Shown here one piece after another: positions 34,427-37,996 of a stretch of 37,996 bases of DNA. The stretch is taken from positions 1 through 37,996 of the forward strand of contig CAYWXV010000027.1 of NCBI GenBank assembly GCA_964462535.1, in the 5' to 3' direction. Position 1 is the stretch's first letter, and every line of letters starts with the position of its first letter. Position numbers and translations under genes: made by a program. This DNA is from CAYWXV01 sp964462535 (GTDB taxonomy: Bacteria > Bacteroidota > Ignavibacteria > OLB7). The notes beneath the pieces were generated by a model. The model worked only from the letters and a program-made list of their open reading frames with translations. It was not told the origin of the DNA and did no database searches.

Positions 34427-34434
34427 GCTCGCTC

Positions 34435-35682
34435 GTGCAAAGAGTTCTACACATTACGAATCGTCCAACGCCCTACCGGCTTCCCTGGTTCAGAGAGGTC
34501 GATCGAACGTTGGACGGAGCGGGAGCCTCGCTCCACGTTCTCTTTCTGGGTAGGTCGAAGACTGAGCGGATGTGGCAGATCCGGCCGGAGGAGTTCAGCG
34601 GGTTCCACAACGAGTTCCTTCCGGGGCTTGACGCCCCACATCAGGAGGCGATTGAAGCGATCGATCGCGTGAAGCCGACCGTCGTCGTCCTTGCATGGGC
34701 GATGGACTTTACCGCGTTTCGGATCCTTCGAGCCTGCCAGGCTCGCGCCATCCCGTGCGTCGTGATGTGCGGCGAGTCCCCGTGGTCGGCGCGCGCGGGA
34801 ACCTGGCGCCACCTTCGAGGATTGTTCCGCCGGTACTTTTATCGGAACGCGACCGGCTTCATAACGTACGGTGACAGCTCGACGGACTATCTCCTCTCCT
34901 GCGGGCTCGCAGGTGATCGGGTTCACACGGGACTGAACGTCGTTGACACCGGCTTCTTCCGTACATCGGTGGAGGGGTACCGCCGCGCGGGAGTTGGCGC
35001 CGTCGACGCGGACGGGCGCCCGATTCCCTCCGATCGCTTCTCCTGTCACCTCCTATTTGTCGGGTACCTCCTGGCCGTGAAGGGCGTTTGCGAAACGCTC
35101 GAGGCACTTGCTAGCCTCGACCGAAACGACATTGCGCTTCACGTCGTGGGGGAGGGGCCTGAACGTGAGGAAGTCCGTCGACTTGCGGCCACGCTCGGAA
35201 TTGCTGATCGGGTCTTTCTCCATGGCTACAAGCAGACGTCCGAGTTGCCCCGCTTCTACGCCTTCGCCGACGCTCTTGTATTCCCGTCGCTCTGGGAGGT
35301 GTTCGGTCTGGTGATGGTTGAAGGGGCGGCCTCATCGCTGCCGATCATTGCCTCAAGGTTTGCCGGGGGAACGGTGGAAGTAGTCCGCGATGGTGTAAAC
35401 GGCTTCGTGGTCGACCCGAACGATCGCGAGGAATTCTCCGAGGCGATTCGGATGATCGCCGACGACAGGGATCTACGTCTTCGAATGGGAGACGCATCAT
35501 CCGCGCGTGCCAGAGAGATCCTGACGCTGCGGGAGAGTGCGCGCCGCTACGTCGACGCCCTCGCTCGCTTCGTTTCGTATATTGAAAACGATTCCGCAGA
35601 TCCTATCCCTCCCATCGACGAAGTCCACGAAGAGGAGAGGGAAATCGAGAGAAGCGGAATCTTCGACAGCGCCGGGATCTGA
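34435..35682 (+). CDS. GT4-family glycosyltransferase
   Basis: This transferase has about 415 residues. The conserved N-terminus is VLHITNRPTPYRLPWFREVDRTLD, preceded closely by a GTG at 34435; no ATG is available nearby. The frame is open to 34366, but the upstream codons translate the 7-bp repeat and are unlikely to be protein. The donor domain has CHLLFVGYLLAVKGVCETLEAL, LHVVGEGPEREEVRRLA, LHGYKQTSELPRFY and the E-x7-E motif PSLWEVFGLVMVEGAASSLPIIASRFAGG, with DGVNGFVVDP. These are firm GT4 markers. The sugar is unknown. The C-terminal 35 residues are acidic and overlap the long open frame of the next glycosyltransferase. Confidence 0.9.
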   Translation: MQRVLHITNRPTPYRLPWFREVDRTLDGAGASLHVLFLGRSKTERMWQIRPEEFSGFHNEFLPGLDAPHQEAIEAIDRVKPTVVVLAWAMDFTAFRILRACQARAIPCVVMCGESPWSARAGTWRHLRGLFRRYFYRNATGFITYGDSSTDYLLSCGLAGDRVHTGLNVVDTGFFRTSVEGYRRAGVGAVDADGRPIPSDRFSCHLLFVGYLLAVKGVCETLEALASLDRNDIALHVVGEGPEREEVRRLAATLGIADRVFLHGYKQTSELPRFYAFADALVFPSLWEVFGLVMVEGAASSLPIIASRFAGGTVEVVRDGVNGFVVDPNDREEFSEAIRMIADDRDLRLRMGDASSARAREILTLRESARRYVDALARFVSYIENDSADPIPPIDEVHEEEREIERSGIFDSAGI

Positions 35683-37012
35683 TCCCCGCTGTCAGTCTCT
35701 CCGGATTCGGAAGGTCCACCCGACCGGAGACCAGGTCCAGTCAAGCTCGTGTCGTTCCAACCAGAGGAGTGGCGCGATCTCACAATCGAGGTCCAAAGCC
35801 ATCGAGCATCGCACGCATACTACCCGTCTGCTTGTTGTCGGCCCGTTGCCGCCGCCGTTTATCGGTCCGGCCGTGGCCACCCTGCGTTTGTTGAACGCGC
35901 CACTCATGCGCGAGTCGTTCGAACTCCTTTTCCTCGATCTGAGTGATCAAGAGGGTGTTGAGGGGATCGGGCGGGTCAACGTTCACAACATTCGTGTCGC
36001 GCTTCGTCACGCATGTCGTTCGTTGGGAATGGTCCTGCGTCATCGTCCGGACGTCCTCTACATACCGATCGATCGCGGATTGTGGGGCTTCCTTCGTGAC
36101 ATGGCAATCATGCTCCCGGCGTGGGTGCTTGGCGTCCGTGTGGTGGCCCATCTCCGCGCTGGTCGATTCGACCTGATCCATGACTTCGGCGTGCTGGGGC
36201 GCATCGTTGCCCGCATAGGGCTGGCCACCGTGGATCGAATGCTCGTTCTGGGCGAATCACTGCGAGGGATCTTCGGCTCATTCGTCCCGTCGCGACGAAT
36301 CCGTGTTGTACCGAACGGTATCGATTTGAGCAACTGGCCCGCGGTTGAGCGTGAGGCCGGTATGCGGCAACGCCCCACCATCGCCTACCTCGGCAATCTC
36401 TTTGAAGACAAAGGGGCACACGTCATGCTCCAGGCCCTTCCGGCGATCAAACGCGACGTCGGCGACGTCATTGTCGAGTTCGCAGGAGATTGGATTGTTG
36501 ATGCCTACCGCGTTCGGTGCATGGAACTCGTAGAGCGACTCGGGCTTAACGACAACGTCCGATTTCACGGCCGGGTTGACGAGCGTGCGAAGCGTGATCT
36601 CCTCAATAGAGCCGACCTGCTCGCGTTCGTCCCTGTTCGCCCTGAAGGTTCGCCCTGGGTTGTGCTTGAGGCCATGGCGTCGTCGCTCCCGGTCATAGGC
36701 ACGCCACAGGGGACGATGCGCGAAACGATCGTCGATCGTGTGACCGGTTTCCTTATTGAGCCGGACGATCCATCCGCTCTTGCTGATCGAGTTACTCTCC
36801 TTCTGCGAGACGACCTATTGCGGCGCGAGATGGGAGAGGCTGGACGACAGAGAATTGAATCCGTGTTCGCTGAGAATCGAACGCTCGAACGATTGATTGA
36901 CGAAGTGAAGGACGCCGCCAGAGGAGATGGCGAACCTTCGACAACACCGCAACACCGTCATACCCATGTCTCCCCAACGACAAGGATCCGAGAGGAGGCA
37001 ACGCCATGGTAG
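35537..37012 (+). CDS. GT4-family glycosyltransferase with unresolved start
   Basis: Clear GT4 homology begins near 35825 with RLLVVGPLPPPFIGPAVATLRLL, where PLPPPFxGPA is the N-terminal loop. It continues through VVPNGIDLSNWP, TIAYLGNLFEDKGAHVMLQAL, FHGRVDERAKRDLLNRADLLAF and the E-x7-E motif RPEGSPWVVLEAMASSLPVIGTPQG. The coordinate given uses the GTG at 35537, the most upstream start; a TTG at 35582 also fits. Both lie inside the previous gene, and the roughly 95 residues before the domain look non-protein-like. No ATG occurs between 35683 and 35905, and the first in-frame ATG (35906) would delete the N-terminal loop. A non-standard start (an ATC at 35801 has GAGGT 9 bases upstream) or a sequence error is possible. 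The methyltransferase gene overlaps its end by 7 bases. Confidence 0.85.
   Translation: MRAATSTPSLASFRILKTIPQILSLPSTKSTKRRGKSREAESSTAPGSDPRCQSLRIRKVHPTGDQVQSSSCRSNQRSGAISQSRSKAIEHRTHTTRLLVVGPLPPPFIGPAVATLRLLNAPLMRESFELLFLDLSDQEGVEGIGRVNVHNIRVALRHACRSLGMVLRHRPDVLYIPIDRGLWGFLRDMAIMLPAWVLGVRVVAHLRAGRFDLIHDFGVLGRIVARIGLATVDRMLVLGESLRGIFGSFVPSRRIRVVPNGIDLSNWPAVEREAGMRQRPTIAYLGNLFEDKGAHVMLQALPAIKRDVGDVIVEFAGDWIVDAYRVRCMELVERLGLNDNVRFHGRVDERAKRDLLNRADLLAFVPVRPEGSPWVVLEAMASSLPVIGTPQGTMRETIVDRVTGFLIEPDDPSALADRVTLLLRDDLLRREMGEAGRQRIESVFAENRTLERLIDEVKDAARGDGEPSTTPQHRHTHVSPTTRIREEATPW
36993..36998 (+). promoter_or_regulatory. Strong Shine-Dalgarno (AGGAGG) of the methyltransferase gene
   Basis: A perfect AGGAGG lies 7 bases before ATG 37006, inside the end of the preceding glycosyltransferase gene. 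It indicates independent, efficient initiation of the methyltransferase. Confidence 0.8.
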
Positions 37013-37938
37013 AGGCTCCGACCACCAGGGACGTTCACGAGTTCTGGAATACGCAGGCATGTGGCTCCCACTACATCGATGCGGACAGAAACTCCCGTGA
37101 GTTCTACGAACGCTACCGAGCGTTTCGTTACGCATCCGAATGGCACATCAAGGAGATCGTACCGTTCGATTGGGCTCGAGGAAAATCGATTCTGGAAATA
37201 GGGTGCGGTAATGGCGCAGACGCCGTCACGTTCGCCGAAGCAGGTGCCGACTATACCGGCGTAGATCTAACGGAGGAGGCGGTTGAAGCCACTTCGGAAC
37301 ACCTCCGGCTGTTGAACCTTCCGGGGAGAGCCCGCACAGCCGATGCTTCCAGATTACCGTTCGAAAATGGCTCGTTCGATCTCGTCTACTCGCACGGCGT
37401 ACTCCACCATATGCCCGATCCGACCGAAGGGTTTGCGGAGGTTCATCGCGTGTTGAAAGCGGGGGGCCGAGCCGTGATCATGCTCTATCATCGGTCCAGT
37501 TTCAATTACTACATCCGGATCATGGGCTACATGCGTCTCAGGCTGCTGGCACGGATCCTGGCGCGCGCATGGCGATGGAAGAGAGACCGGCGGAGACTGT
37601 CAACAGAGATCAGTGGACTTCAGGGGAACAGCGATCCCCGCATCTGGACCCTTCACTACAACGCCTTCCTTCGTGAGGGATGGGGATACCTCCGCGCGCG
37701 GTCTTTCGTTCATCATGCGACCGACGGTCCAGAGTGTCCGTTCGCGTATGTCTACACGAAGAAGGATATCAGGCGACTGTTCCATCGCTTTGACGGGTTG
37801 CGATTCCACGTTGCCCACTTCCCGATCCGACGCTTTCCCATGGGACGCCTTGTGCCCCTTGCCGTCGAACGGCTACTGGCACGCACGATGGGATGGTACC
37901 TGTTTGTTGATGCGTGGAGAGGGGAGGAGGAACGGTGA
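37006..37938 (+). CDS. SAM-dependent class I methyltransferase
   Basis: The 310-residue protein has motif I SILEIGCGNGADAVTFAEAGADYTGVDLTEEAVE (SAM-binding GCGNG with the acidic Asp of GVDL), the ADASRLPFENGSFDLVYSHGVLHHMPDP region (motifs II-III) and HRVLKAGGRAVIMLYHR (post-motif). This is the Methyltransf_11-like architecture common in glycan loci. The basic C-terminal third (about 165-310) has hydrophobic and Arg-rich patches (YYIRIMGYMRLRLLARILARAW) and may associate with the membrane. The N-terminal DVHEFWNTQACGSHYID is shared by sugar or lipid methyltransferases of such loci. Substrate unknown; O-methylation of a glycan sugar or chain end is plausible. It overlaps the previous gene by 7 bases and is followed after 2 bases by a 7-bp repeat array. 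Confidence 0.92.
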   Translation: MVEAPTTRDVHEFWNTQACGSHYIDADRNSREFYERYRAFRYASEWHIKEIVPFDWARGKSILEIGCGNGADAVTFAEAGADYTGVDLTEEAVEATSEHLRLLNLPGRARTADASRLPFENGSFDLVYSHGVLHHMPDPTEGFAEVHRVLKAGGRAVIMLYHRSSFNYYIRIMGYMRLRLLARILARAWRWKRDRRRLSTEISGLQGNSDPRIWTLHYNAFLREGWGYLRARSFVHHATDGPECPFAYVYTKKDIRRLFHRFDGLRFHVAHFPIRRFPMGRLVPLAVERLLARTMGWYLFVDAWRGEEER

Positions 37939-37940
37939 GA

Positions 37941-37996
37941 GATGAAATATGAAAGATGAAAGATGAAAGACGAGGATGAGGGATGAAGGATGAAGG
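37941..37996. repeat. Heptanucleotide tandem repeat, GATGAAA/GATGAAG
   Basis: After the methyltransferase stop (37936-37938) comes GATGAAA, TATGAAA, GATGAAA, GATGAAA, a 6-base unit GACGAG, then GATGAGG, GATGAAG, GATGAAG and a final G at the window edge. The array continues outside the window. Like the array at 1-56 it starts within a few bases of a stop codon and is purine-rich on the sense strand of the adjacent gene. Confidence 0.92.

Overview
The window is a GC-rich (by eye a little under 60 %), densely coded bacterial chromosome segment of about 38 kb with no tRNA, rRNA, transposase or phage gene that I can see. The ileS - dksA-like - lspA operon, a type 2 isoleucyl-tRNA synthetase with a GIHH signature, a YteA/TraR-like DksA protein and mostly weak Shine-Dalgarno sequences suggest the Bacteroidota/Chlorobiota side of the tree (for example Ignavibacteria- or Kapabacteria-like lineages). 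This placement is an inference from gene content, not from a marker-gene comparison.

Left half (1-20403), housekeeping. valS and a lytic transglycosylase form a minus-strand pair. Divergent from them, hisC-type aminotransferase, 4-hydroxyphenylpyruvate dioxygenase and glutamate dehydrogenase run on the plus strand to a strong terminator and look like a tyrosine-degradation module. A lone GxxExxY protein follows. The minus-strand operon ileS - dksA-like - lspA ends at its own terminator; the DksA-like protein carries a tail of about 300 residues resembling histone H1. lysC and a coupled unknown gene are also on the minus strand. A TPR protein, a dienelactone-hydrolase lipoprotein, an MtnX-like HAD phosphatase and a GNAT acetyltransferase are on the plus strand.

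Right half (20404-37996), surface polysaccharide locus, all plus strand: DegT aminotransferase, three nucleotide-sugar SDR enzymes (UDP-GlcNAc 4-epimerase-like, RmlB, UDP-glucuronate epimerase-like), a Wzx-type flippase, two AsnB-type amidotransferases, four GT4 glycosyltransferases, a Wzy-type polymerase and a SAM methyltransferase. Together they fit Wzx/Wzy-dependent assembly of a glycan containing amino sugars and possibly amidated uronic acids. No priming transferase, chain-length regulator, UDP-sugar dehydrogenase or RmlA/C/D is present, so the locus probably continues past the right edge or depends on genes elsewhere.

The most unexpected signal is a set of tandem repeats with an exact 7-bp period but a different unit at each site. 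They sit at gene boundaries (1-56, 14174-14194, 26233-26267, 34406-34426, 37941-37996, and possibly 20529-20542). They lie just after stop codons, just before start codons, or have been absorbed into the end of a protein, and they affect where several genes should be annotated to start or end.
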